A DNA stretch of 60,000 bases from Symsagittifera roscoffensis (lineage: Eukaryota > Xenacoelomorpha > Acoela > Convolutidae). Both the position numbers and the translations under genes were made by a program. This document shows, piece after piece, positions 1 through 10,320 of this stretch. The notes beneath the pieces are model-generated. The model was not told the DNA's origin. It did no database searches and saw only the letters and a list, made by a program, of their open reading frames with translations. Position 1 is the stretch's first letter, and each line of letters opens with the position of its first letter. Where the stretch lies: the NCBI RefSeq assembly GCF_963678635.1, contig NC_087065.1:19235623-19295622 (forward strand), written 5' to 3'.

Positions 1-309
1 ACTTTCTCTGCATTAGCAGAAATATACGAGCTCCCGATACCGACTTAATCCTATCCAAAATTCTTGACCATCGGCAAATCGTCATTACAAAAAAAGAACA
101 AAAAGTTGCGAATGCTGAAACGTACAAAGGGAACTCCGTCACACCAGTCGGCCGCAAGGTAATTTGGGAACAAAGGCGAAGCAATTCATGCAACATTTAT
201 CAAAGATGTGACCAATCTGTGATACCGTGAAGGATGACTCCGAAAAATCAAAAGGAAAACTGATAAGATTTCAAATCCTAAAATTACGCTGATATTTTGG
301 TCTTTTCAT

Positions 310-1015
310 GCATATGCTTGAAAATACAAAATCGAGATTCATATCTACTCCTGAATAAGTGTCGTTCTAAATGACCAAATCACTTCTCCACTGGTTTGTC
401 TGTTTGATTAAAAAACGTAGCCAATTTTGTGCGGTATGCCTCGAGAGCCGCTTTGTTTAGATCTGTGATGTCTTCGCCAGAGCAGATTAGTTTCACCGAA
501 TGCTTTATTGGGTCTCAGTAACGTTTTGGCCCTTGGTTTTTGTTCTGTATGCCGCTTCGTCTCACTGCTTGGGAGGCTTCTGCTCCTTCCTGGCCCGACT
601 CATCCAAAAAGCCTGGAGGAGTGTTGGGTCGACTAGTGTCGCATCCCTCTGACGCTGTGTCTCTTGACGTGAAAATCTCCACAGCCGACTTCTGCGCTCC
701 CCGATTTAGCACCGGATCGGCTAATTTTTCTCATTCTGGGGTTGTCATATCCTGCTGGTTTTGGAATGTTTCCAAGATCGTCTCCAGCGTTGTCACACAA
801 GTTATTTCTTTCAATTTTTCTGTCCTTGCCTTTCTGGGTGTCGACGAGCTTAATGCCACTGCTTTACACGAGCTTGGAAGTGAAGTTGCATTCTGGTTTT
901 CCAGTTGTATAGTTTTCTCACTGGCGACTGCTGCAGCTTTAGCCTTTCTAGCTTCTTGAGCTGTTAGCTTCTTTTCCTTTTTCACATTCCCCCTCCTCCT
1001 GAGTTTTTGAAACAA
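310..1015 (-). pseudogene. G1 element: C-terminal tail of pol (Ty3/gypsy-like), decayed
   Basis: One minus-strand frame runs from 1015 down to about 380, broken by TGA at 728-730 and again at 515-517. The first part is Lys/Ala-rich (residues like KKLTAQEARKAKAAAV), the second Ser/Gly/Pro-rich. The last part carries the block KHSVKLICSGEDITDLNK followed by an ALEAYRTKLATF stretch, which resembles the post-integrase tail of some invertebrate Ty3/gypsy pol proteins. That family match is from memory and moderate. The frame lies downstream of integrase pieces on the same strand, as expected. It is clearly dead. The 3' LTR of this element would lie below about 300 or outside the window, and I could not identify it. 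Confidence 0.5.
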
Positions 1016-1418
1016 TTATTATTGGTCCTGCATTAATTGCTTCTGCTCTTTTAATTGCCAAGTTCAACCCCCCCTATCGTTCTTCAGATGTCACTACCGA
1101 TAGTCTGTCTTGAAACAGCTCTCGGGCCGTTTTTTGCTCCTCTGTCTGCTGCCGATGCAGAATTTCAGCCCCCAATTCATTATCCAGTGGTAGATTGATT
1201 GTCTTTTACTCGTGTTTGATTGTTGGTTTTTCTACAGTTGGGCGTTTGCTTTTTCCCGATTTTTTAGCTTAGCCAGCCACTCTAGCTTGAACTATGTCGC
1301 TTTTCCAATTTATCGCTCTCGAAATTTTTCGCACTGTAGAAGATGTCTCTGATGTCACTTTTTTTTGAGCGAGTTGGTCCGAACCTTCTCATTTTTCCTA
1401 CTTTTGTGATTTTTTAAA

Positions 1419-1810
1419 TCAAATTTGGCGACAAATTGCTAGTCTGCCCACCGGTTTGACTTCAATCAACCCACATTCCCACGAATAAAAGATTTTCTTT
1501 CTTAAACCGGGTCTTATTGTGCTGGTTTCTGCTACTATTAGTCTAATGTCTTTCGCGGACATGTCCCTTGGTGCGGCATTCCATCGGGCGTTTGCTTCTA
1601 GGAGAGTCTTTAAGGTCCGAGCTTTTTTTCTATATTTTGCCGCTCGCATTTGCTGCTTAAACAGTGGAATCACTTTGCGGCTGTTTTGCCTTTCGGAACG
1701 ATCCTCACATTGTCCCGTGATTGGTCAATTTAGTTCTTCAACTGTGAAGCCGCGAGGGCCGAACGCTCCAAATCTAGGTTCAGTTAGGAATTTGCCTTTT
1801 TATTTTTGAG
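1419..1810 (-). pseudogene. G1 element: region just downstream of the integrase core, decayed
   Basis: An 84-codon open stretch (1673-1419) is basic and helical (PLFKQQMRAAKYRKKARTLK). The same frame continues upstream, with stops, to about 1810 through the block NSLTEPRFGAFGPRGFTVEE. It sits between the integrase catalytic remnant and the pol tail on the same strand, so I read it as the integrase C-terminal and linker part of the same pol gene. No catalytic residues are expected here. The assignment rests mostly on position and strand. Confidence 0.4.
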
Positions 1811-1929
1811 TTCAGTTTTTGGAAGACGTCCGGAATGGGCTTCAAAAATAGAGCGTGGTATAGTTTTTTGTTTATTCATTCTAAAGTCTCGTATTTTTGT
1901 GCAGAGACAGAGCTTGGTGGATGTGACGT

Positions 1930-2285
1930 CGCCCCAGGTCTTCTTTGAATGTTTATATTGTCATTTCGACTAGACCACACTCTCGGTGGTCACCCACAGG
2001 GCAGAGTTTCTGTTCTATATTCTTTTCGGAATCGGAACCAATTTTTTTCATCGCTTTACCTTTAAACCCAGAAAATTGATCGAATTTTTTATCGATACGG
2101 TGATTCCGTGGGTATCGATAAAAAAACGTAAAAGTTTTATAGAAGACTTTTTCCCAGTTGATTTTGTGATTTTACCGATGGAAATTCAAAATATTGTTCT
2201 ATTGCCACAAGTAAATACATTTGTCCATTGTGATCCTTAAGTGGTCTTGCGTAGTCTAGCTGTATTTCTTTGCCCGGCTGCTTCA
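1930..2285 (-). pseudogene. G1 element: integrase catalytic core remnant
   Basis: Reading the minus strand from 2285, the frame shows QPGKEIQLDYARPLKDHNGQ, in which the Asp fits the first DDE position, followed by YLLVAIEQYFEFPSVK (typical of the strand after D1). Further down, with frame changes, come a TDQFSGFKGKAMKK-like block (second Asp region) and CGLVEMTI then a stop and TFKEDLG (the Glu helix). The order and spacing match a Ty3/gypsy integrase core. Several stops and frameshifts disrupt it, so it is a relic. It follows directly after the H2C2 zinc-binding piece. Confidence 0.65.
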
Positions 2286-2298
2286 GCAGTAATAGCAG

Positions 2299-2688
2299 TT
2301 ATGTAGCGTTTTTGGTAATGATATATAAAGAACTCTTTTTGTAGCGGGAGCAGCTCCTACATTCCCAATCCACATTTACGATATCTTTGTGCATGTGGGG
2401 CCACCACCACAAGTAGTTCGAAACATCAAGTGTCGCTTCTTGTCCAGGATGTCCGCGATAAATCCGCTTCAACCCAGCAGGAAGTAATTCACCCGGGACT
2501 GCCAACCGATTGTCCACGAGATTACAATCATCTATGACCGACATCTGGTGCCGTGGTGGATTGGTATACGGGCCCATGAGCTCAAAGCTGTGTACATAAT
2601 TCCTCTCGAGGATCTGCAGAGCCTGTCCATCCACGCGGTGATCAGCTCGGCCAAAAAGGTTTTGTGGTGAATTTTTGTCAAGTAGCAC
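2299..2688 (-). pseudogene. G1 element: integrase N-terminal H2C2 zinc-binding domain
   Basis: A 129-codon minus-strand frame ends in LKRIYRGHPGQEATLDVSNY, a WWWPHM block and WECRSC. This is the HHCC (H2C2) domain of retroelement integrases, which folds around zinc and precedes the catalytic core. The CxxC pair and the second His are present. The first His seems to be Tyr (IYRGH where IHxGH is usual), so zinc binding is probably lost. The upstream half is the linker after RNase H. The domain lies outside the 4.35-kb duplicated block, so it is present only once. Confidence 0.65.
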
Positions 2689-3413
2689 TGACCAGTCTCC
2701 CTGTTATGACTACACGTACTTCTGGGCTCTCTTCAGTATCCTCCGCCGTGTGATCCACGTCGATTATGGGTGTCCATTTTTTCCTGCTTTCGCAATCAGA
2801 ACCTGCTTGTCGTGCTGAGTTTGGGCGAGCCATTTTCGATTTTGCTTTCAAAGTTTCTTGGATTGTCTGACCGTTTTGCTCCTATGAGGTCCCAAAAAAA
2901 CTAACCTGGGCGCTGCTTTGTTTTTGAAGATGAGATCCCACTTGTCTCAGGGTTCGCTTTGATATAACTATTCATTGCTTTCCACGCAATCTGTGGAATG
3001 AACGAATCACAGTTGTTTGAATCCGAATGGTTTGATTTTCCTCTCTCGATCTTCCTTGACCCTTGGAAAATTTTCTCCGTAATTTCTTCCGTCATTCGTT
3101 CCCTTTCTCCTTATTATACAGGTTTTCTTTCGTTCAACGTCACTGTTTTTTTCGACTTTTCTTTCCCTGTTTTTTGTTTACGTTGTCCATTTCTCCGTTT
3201 TCCTGGTAAATTTTTCTGATTTCATGCTGACCGACTGTACTGAAAAAAATAAATTGCATAAACTGTCTTGTTGCCTTTTTGGAAGTCGTGAGGTTTGATT
3301 GTGTTCGTTTCGGTCAAGCCTTGTTCGTTTTGAACTGTTTGGGTTGCCATAGCAACCGTTAGATGACGTGTTTCTTTTAGCTAGGATATGTTTTGGCTCC
3401 GATTGTTCTAGAT

Positions 3414-3830
3414 TTACTTCGTCGATTCCCCTGTGATATTAATTCGATTGCTTAAGCAGTCGAGAGCTTTGTCAAGTTTCTCTATTTTGGTCACAACAAG
3501 TTTTTCATCCAATTCCGATTCCGACCATTGTTCACCATTAGGCTCTCTTGATAAACAGTCTATTATGCCAATATCGTTCACCGAGATACGTACTTTTTTA
3601 AATGTATAAAGTTGTAATCTGTCCACCCATCGGATGAGTCTGGATGGGTACGTTTTGTTCGACTGATAATCTTTTAAGGCAGACATAAAAGCCTTGTGAT
3701 CCTTGGTTATTGTGAATTCTTTTTCTAAAGATAATGTTTGAACCAACCTACCGACCATACTCCTGCAAGCAATTCGAGCTCGTTGGTCGAAATATTCTTG
3801 TTTTGTTTTTCAAATAACTTGATGCAAATG
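3414..3830 (-). pseudogene. G1 element: RNase H domain remnant (unit 1)
   Basis: The minus strand reads STNELELLAGVWSV at about 3800, then, one frame over, a 114-codon frame (3758-3414) with ITKDHKAFMSALK, RLIRWVDRLQLYTF and DCLSREPNGE. These are the usual landmarks of Ty3/gypsy RNase H (the ELELLA helix, the T(D)HKAL block, the RW helix and the final D-LSR block). A frameshift lies near the start of the open frame. The 3' part leads into a linker of about 650 bp (2757-3413, with a 64-codon frame at 3095-2901) before the unit ends. Confidence 0.65.
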
Positions 3831-4019
3831 CAATTGATATCTTTTTTAATTTCTTCAAATATCTGTGATTTTTCTTTCAATACTGCCCATGATTGATCTG
3901 AGTTGCTTAAGTGATCTAGGTCCGTTTAGTTTTAGTATCGCTTCTGTCCTTGTTTTTTTTCGAAGTGACTCAGCTCTGTGATAGTTTATGAACAAGTAAA
4001 TTTACTTCTTTTTAAAAAA

Positions 4020-4400
4020 AAAGTTTTTCGTCATCGTGTTTTTTGAGTAAACAGAGAATTAATTTTGTTTTTTTTTCTCATCCACTCTAGAGATAATTAA
4101 TTTATCATAAAAAAGTTTGCCGGCGTGGTTTATGGTTCAATCCATTGCCTTTTGGAACACTGCTGGCATGCCAGCCAGTCGATCAAACACTGTATGAAAT
4201 CTACATAACCCTGCGCTTGTCCCCAAAGATGATAAAATTACTTTCTTTAGCTTTAGCTGTTTCAGCAGTCAGTTTCAGTTGGCTATACGGCATTTTAGAT
4301 CCAATACGACCAAGTACAGTGTACTGGTTGGCGTCGCTGTTACTATTTGACTAACCTCATCCTAAAGTTCATCAAAATTGGGCATTTGGTATTTATTCTT
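4020..4400 (-). pseudogene. G1 element: reverse transcriptase remnant (unit 1)
   Basis: On the minus strand a readable piece at about 4205-4140 gives CRFHTVFDRLAGMPAVFQKA, the RT motif B region (normally F-GLxxxPxxFQ). After frame disruption, about 4115-4030 gives FYDKLIISRVDEKK, which fits a degenerate motif C (normally xDDIxI). Upstream to about 4700 nothing clean can be read. It lies between protease and RNase H on the same strand, as expected. Stops and frameshifts are frequent, so it is inactive. Confidence 0.5.
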
Positions 4401-4699
4401 GAAGAGTTATCTACTAATTGGCTTTGCGTCCAATGCCAATTTTATCGAGTGGTATTATTTTTACTGAGCTGACAATTGGAGCAACAAAACAACCCCTAGT
4501 AAATTTACCTAACCATTATATGTATTGTTCTGTCAGCAATTTTTTAAATTTTGGTTGCACTTTTACTTGAATGTGAATTGGTATCCTCGTACCTTTCTCT
4601 TTTATTGGGCATATTGGATACTTAAACTCTGTGTTGAAAGCATGGGTTTTTGATTCTCCTTGTCGATCAAACAGGTTTTTGATTCTTTTTTTTAAAAAT

Positions 4700-5060
4700 T
4701 ATTGCTTCGAACCTTCTGACTGCTCCACAGTAGCACGTCAAACTTCAATCTTTCTTTGGGTGCCGGTCCCCACTTGGCTCTGTAAATCCAGACCAAGGAT
4801 GCACCTTGTACGACGTTCGCTTAAAAAAGCAATTTCCCTTTCACTACCCATCCCGCTGATCCAATTACTGCTTTGATTGCTCCATGTATCAATATTGGGT
4901 CTTTATGGTAATTTACAATTTGCGCCTAAAGGTTTAAGTTGTCCACCGGGATGAACCTTGCTTTTTTTAACCATCCAATATCTGTTTTGTCGTCGCTCAA
5001 CTGAAGAAGGATACCAGGCTGCCTGTACCTACAGTCATAATAATGATTTGATCATCAAAT
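4700..5060 (-). pseudogene. G1 element: protease remnant (unit 1)
   Basis: The minus strand reads VGTGSLVSFF near 5010-5040, directly after the gag frame. In Ty3/gypsy retropepsins this position is DTGSxVS; here the catalytic Asp codon is Gly. About 200 bp further a FLSERRTRCILGLDL-like stretch is readable and may correspond to the C-terminal GRDF region. Stops separate the pieces. Position between the zinc knuckles and RT supports the call. Confidence 0.45.
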
Positions 5061-5960
5061 CTAACCAATACCTTGAGCGAGTTTATCTAATTTGATTAAG
5101 GGTTTCTGTGTTATCAATCTTTTGATATTTTTTGTCTCCCTAATCTCTGATTGTGTTACATTTTTGTTGTCTAATCTACTTTCGATGTGCGGTTCGTCTT
5201 GATCCATTGATGTGTAATCGGGTTCAATTAAATTGATTTCGAATTCGTCGCAAGAGTCAAAATTTTGACCCAGATTGCATTCTTTATCTGAACTTTCAGC
5301 GTGTTCTGTTCCTTCATTCACCTGTTGTGAACGGCACATTTTTGCAAAGTGATTGGGTTTGTTACAGTTTTTTCATGTCTTCTCCATTGCTGGACAGTTC
5401 TTCAAATGTCCCTCAACGAACGCTCTTCCACATCTGCTGCACGGTATCTTGTCTGTACGAAACCTTGTGCTATTCTTAAATTTGGTTGACTTCTGTTTGC
5501 ACCGTTCCTTACTCAGTTCTCTACTATTTCGATTCTTGTTGCCATGATGGGTTCCTGTTTTATCTTTATTATGACCCCGTAGGGTGGCCTGCATAAGAAG
5601 TAGAAGTGTTTGACCTTTGCAACGCTTTTGTCTTTGTCGTTTGTTTGCTCTGTTTGAAGTTTACATTTCTATATAGGACCTCGTCCGACGGAAATGTTTC
5701 GAAAGTTAGTGTATCTTTTAGTAACGTGTTCTTTTTTTGAAACGAACAGATCTGTGTCTAATTTGTCTTCAAGTGTGCCTCAATCCGCTCTTTCTGCCTG
5801 TGCAGTTAATGCTGCAGGAAATGTGTGTGAAACAATATAAGCCTGCGTATACTGAGTTCAAAGGTGACCACATAACGCAGCTAAAAAGTTACACAGAAAG
5901 AAAAACTAATCGTCAGAGAAAAAAATCGCGTTGCTGCTCTACATGAAAAGGCAGATTTCT
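5061..5960 (-). pseudogene. G1 element: gag with zinc knuckles, decayed (unit 1)
   Basis: From about 5830 the minus strand reads a capsid C-terminal-like region (GTLEDKLDTDLFV), then a basic stretch (5594-5520), then CSRCGRAFVEGHLKNC and, after a TGA, KNCNKPNHFAKMC. These are two CCHC nucleocapsid knuckles. The TGA (about 5373-5375) falls exactly where the first Cys of the second knuckle should be. The frame then continues in phase to 5061 through an acidic tail that leads into protease. Gag of this kind packages element RNA, but this copy is a relic. Confidence 0.6.
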
Positions 5961-7106
5961 CCAAAACAAATTGCTGGTTCTTTTTGCCTCTGGCAAGTTC
6001 ATTGTCGAGTTGTAAATTTCAGTTGAGTTTGTTGCTAATATTCAATTCCAAAGCTATAGTGTTCTCAACAAAGTGTAAGGAAACATGGTTCATATTAAAG
6101 TGCATTTGGGATAACCAATACTTGAAATTTTGTTTTATTTAAGATAAAACGAAAGATTATCTAACTGAGCCCATTCGGATAGTGTGTCATTATCACGTTG
6201 ATTATTTTAGGGTGATGAACTTGAGTGTAGCTTTAGGTCGTTGCAGAACAAAAAATCAACTCTATGAACACCTATGAAGATAGTCCATGAATAACAAGAA
6301 AGAGGGCCAATGAATCTAACCTGAGGTGCACCCGAAAACTATCTATCCTAGCGCATTGAACTCTGCCATCAAGATAAAATGAAAACATATTAACTAAATT
6401 CAAAACAAAACCAGGGGCAAAAAACTTCGAAAATATTAGATTACGTGGCACTTCAATCAACTGCTTTTTGTATATCAAGTTAGATAGATAAGCAATGAAG
6501 GTTTTTAATCAAGGTTGGCATGAATAAGATCCCAATTGGTGTTTATCGGTGAAATCGTACTGCGAGATTTCATAATAACAAGTTATCGTCGTTTAGGGAT
6601 TTGAGTAACTTTAGGATAAATATAATCAAATATGATGCGTTTGAAAACGAGGGAGATATTCAGTAAGTTGCTGACTGGTCGATATTTTATGATGTCACGT
6701 GAAGATCTTGTCTTTTATAACGTTGTAACTTAAAATATTTTCCTTTCTGAGAGTCACATGCATGTGGGAAAAATTGAACTAATTAAACGGCAAATACCTG
6801 GAGATATATTATTAGAGCATTGTATCATAACAGTAGATGGTAACGCATCTGATCACATTGATCAGGTGTCATCACAAGCTTCAGATAATTTTGTTTAATA
6901 CTATGGCTTTCTTAAAAAAAACGAGAAAAAAATTTATGTAAATATTCGAAGCGTCCAATTGAATTGGGCAAGAAGAAAGGAAGCGTTGCTATTAGTCGGT
7001 AAATTGTGAAAGTATTTAAGAGTAGCGCTTGAAGCAATAAGCCGGTGTCAAAACCAGAAGTTCATTATTAACCAGGCAACCCTCCTTTGCTACTCACACT
7101 TAAATA
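5961..7106. other. No gene recognised (5' part of G1 unit 1)
   Basis: This stretch is AT-rich with short scattered frames only. By position it should hold the 5' gag or leader of G1. I see no LTR ends (TG...CA pair), no zinc knuckle and no domain. The same sequence recurs at about 10320-11465. Confidence 0.5.
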
Positions 7107-7770
7107 TCGATCAACGTCGATTATGGGTGTCCATTTTTTCCTGCTTTCGCAATCAGAACCTGCTTGTCGTGCTGAGTTTGGGCGAGCCATTTTCGATTTT
7201 GCTTTCAAAGTTTCTTGGATTGTCTGACCGTTTTGCTCCTATGAGGTCCCAAAAAAACTAACCTGGGCGCTGCTTTGTTTTTGAAGATGAGATCCCACTT
7301 GTCTCAGGGTTCGCTTTGATATAACTATTCATTGCTTTCCACGCAATCTGTGGAATGAACGAATCACAGTTGTTTGAATCCGAATGGTTTGATTTTCCTC
7401 TCTCGATCTTCCTTGACCCTTGGAAAACTTTCTCCGTAATTTCTTCCGTCATTCGTTCCCTTTCTCTTTATTATACAGGTTTTCTTTCGTTCAACGTCAC
7501 TGTTTTTTTCGACTTTTCTTTCCCTGTTTTTTGTTTACGTTGTCCATTTCTCCGTTTTCCTGGTAAATTTTTCTGATTTCATGCTGACCGACTGTACTGA
7601 AAAAAATAAATTGCATAAACTGTCTTGTTGCCTTTTTGGAAGTCGTGAGGTTTGATTGTGTTCGTTTCGGTCAAGCCTTGTTCGTTTTGAACTGTTTGGG
7701 TTGCCATAGCAACCGTTAGATGACGTGTTTCTTTTAGCTAGGATATGTTTTGATTCCGATTGTTCTAGAT

Positions 7771-8187
7771 TTACTTCGTCGATTCCCCTGTGATATTAAT
7801 TCGATTGCTTAAGCAGTCGAGAGCTTTGTCAAGTTTCTCTATTTTGGTCACAACAAGTTTTTCATCCAATTCCGATTCCGACCATTGTTCACCATTAGGC
7901 TCTCTTGATAAACAGTCTATTATGCCAATATCGTTCACCGAGATACGTACTTTTTTAAATGTATAAAGTTGTAATCTGTCCACCCATCGGATGAGTCTGG
8001 ATGGGTACGTTTTGTTCGACTGATAATCTTTTAAGGCAGACATAAAAGCCTTGTGATCCTTGGTTATTGTGAATTCTTTTTCTAAAGATAATGTTTGAAC
8101 CAACCTACCGACCATACTCCTGCAAGCAATTCGAGCTCGTTGGTCGAATTATTCTTGTTTTGTTTTTCAAATAACTTGATGCAAATG
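7771..8187 (-). pseudogene. G1 element: RNase H domain remnant (unit 2)
   Basis: Duplicate of 3414-3830 with the same frameshift and the same 114-codon frame (8115-7771) carrying the THKAxxSALK-type and LSREPNGE blocks. It differs by single substitutions upstream (AATATT versus AATTATT near 8150). Confidence 0.65.
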
Positions 8188-8377
8188 CAATTGATATCTT
8201 TTTTAATTTCTTCAAATATCTGTGATTTTTCTTTCAATACTGCCCATGATTGATCTGAGTTGCTTAAGTGATCTAGGTCCGTTTAGTTTTAGTATCGCTT
8301 CTGTCCTTGTTTTTTTTCGAAGTGACTCAGCTCTGTGATAGTTTATGAACAAGTAAATTTACTTCTTTTTAAAAAAA

Positions 8378-8758
8378 AAGTTTTTCGTCATCGTGTTTTT
8401 TGAGTAAACAGAGAATTAATTTTGTTTTTTTTTTCTCATCCACTCTAGAGATAATTAATTTATCATAAAAAAGTTTGCCGGCGTGGTTTATGGTTCAATC
8501 CATTGCCTTTTGGAACACTGCTGGCATGCCAGCCAGTCGATCAAACACTGTATGAAATCTACATAACCCTGCGCTTGTCCCCAAAGATGATAAAATTACT
8601 TTCTTTAGCTTTAGCTGTTTCAGCAGTCAGTTTCAGTTGGCTATACGGCATTTTAGATCCAATACGACCAAGTACAGTGTACTGGTTGGCGTCGCTGTTA
8701 CTATTTGACTAACCTCATCCTAAAGTTCATCAAAATTGGGCATTTGGTATTTATTCTT
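8378..8758 (-). pseudogene. G1 element: reverse transcriptase remnant (unit 2)
   Basis: Duplicate of 4020-4400. Motif B-like CRFHTVFDRLAGMPAVFQKA and the decayed motif C-like piece are both present, interrupted at the same places as in unit 1. Confidence 0.5.
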
Positions 8759-9057
8759 GAAGAGTTATCTACTAATTGGCTTTGCGTCCAATGCCAATTT
8801 TATCGAGTGGTATTATTTTTACTGAGCTGACAATTGGAGCAACAAAACAACCCCTAGTAAATTTACCTAACCATTATATGTATTGTTCTGTCAGCAATTT
8901 TTTAAATTTTGGTTGCACTTTTACTTGAATGTGAATTGGTATCCTCGTACCTTTCTCTTTTATTGGGCATATTGGATACTTAAACTCTGTGTTGAAAGCA
9001 TGGGTTTTTGATTCTCCTTGTCGATCAAACAGGTTTTTGATTCTTTTTTTTAAAAAT

Positions 9058-9418
9058 TATTGCTTCGAACCTTCTGACTGCTCCACAGTAGCACGTCAAA
9101 CTTCAATCTTTCTTTGGGTGCCGGTCCCCACTTGGCTCTGTAAATCCAGACCAAGGATGCACCTTGTACGACGTTCGCTTAAAAAAGCAATTTCCCTTTC
9201 ACTACCCATCCCGCTGATCCAATTACTGCTTTGATTGCTCCATGTATCAATATTGGGTCTTTATGGTAATTTACAATTTGCGCCTAAAGGTTTAAGTTGT
9301 CCACCGGGATGAACCTTGCTTTTTTTAACCATCCAATATCTGTTTTGTCGTCGCTCAACTGAAGAAGGATACCAGGCTGCCTGTACCTACAGTCATAATA
9401 ATGATTTGATCATCAAAT
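9058..9418 (-). pseudogene. G1 element: protease remnant (unit 2)
   Basis: Duplicate of 4700-5060. The VGTGSLVSFF block with Gly in place of the catalytic Asp is unchanged, as are the following stops. Confidence 0.45.
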
Positions 9419-10320
9419 CTAACCAATACCTTGAGCGAGTTTATCTAATTTGATTAAGGGTTTCTGTGTTATCAATCTTTTGATATTTTTTGTCTCCCTA
9501 ATCTCTGATTGTGTTACATTTTTGTTGTCTAATCTACTTTCGATGTGCGGTTCGTCTTGATCCATTGATGTGTAATCGGGTTCAATTAAATTGATTTCGA
9601 ATTCGTCGCAAGAGTCAAAATTTTGACCCAGATTGCATTCTTTATCTGAACTTTCAGCGTGTTCTGTTCCTTCATTCACCTGTTGTGAACGGCACATTTT
9701 TGCAAAGTGATTGGGTTTGTTACAGTTTTTTCATGTCTTCTCCATTGCTGGACAGTTCTTCAAATGTCCCTCAACGAACGCTCTTCCACATCTGCTGCAC
9801 GGTATCTTGTCTGTACGAAACCTTGTGCTATTCTTAAATTTGGTTGACTTCTGTTTGCACCGTTCCTTACTCAGTTCTCTACTATTTCGATTCTTGTTGC
9901 CATGATGGGTTCCTGTTTTATCTTTATTATGACCCCGTAGGGTGGCCTGCATAAGAAGTAGAAGTGTTTGACCTTTGCAACGCTTTTGTCTTTGTCGTTT
10001 GTTTGCTCTGTTTGAAGTTTACATTTCTATATAGGACCTCGTCCGACGGAAATGTTTCGAAAGTTAGTGTATCTTTTAGTAACGTGTTCTTTTTTTTGAA
10101 ACGAACAGATCTGTGTCTAATTTGTCTTCAAGTGTGCCTCAATCCGCTCTTTCTGCCTGTGCAGTTAATGCTGCAGGAAATGTGTGTGAAACAATATAAG
10201 CCTGCGTATACTGAGTTCAAAGGTGACCACATAACGCAGCTAAAAAGTTACACAGAAAGAAAAACTAATCGTCAGAGAAAAAAATCGCGTTGCTGCTCTA
10301 CATGAAAAGGCAGATTTCTC
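9419..10320 (-). pseudogene. G1 element: gag with zinc knuckles, decayed (unit 2)
   Basis: Duplicate of 5061-5960. The open parts are 9952-9731 and 9697-9419, in the same phase, separated by the same TGA at the first Cys of the second CCHC knuckle. A T run near 10091-10097 is one base longer than in unit 1. Confidence 0.6.

Larger units (their letters stand above)
2757..7106. repeat. 4.35-kb tandem repeat, unit 1
   Basis: This block (4350 bp) is repeated at 7114-11465 in the same orientation with a 7-bp spacer (TCGATCA). The offset is 4357 at the start and 4359 at the end because of two single-base length changes in T or A runs. I see only a handful of substitutions (for example around 3068, 3107, 3393 and 3808), so the copies are nearly identical. 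The unit holds the gag, protease, RT and RNase H part of G1 but not its integrase. The duplication ends have no obvious long repeat. Confidence 0.9.

Noticed and set aside
540-1809. Plus-strand frames at 540-959 and 1519-1809 as genes
   Set aside because: They overlap minus-strand pol remnants with recognisable blocks and show no motif of their own.
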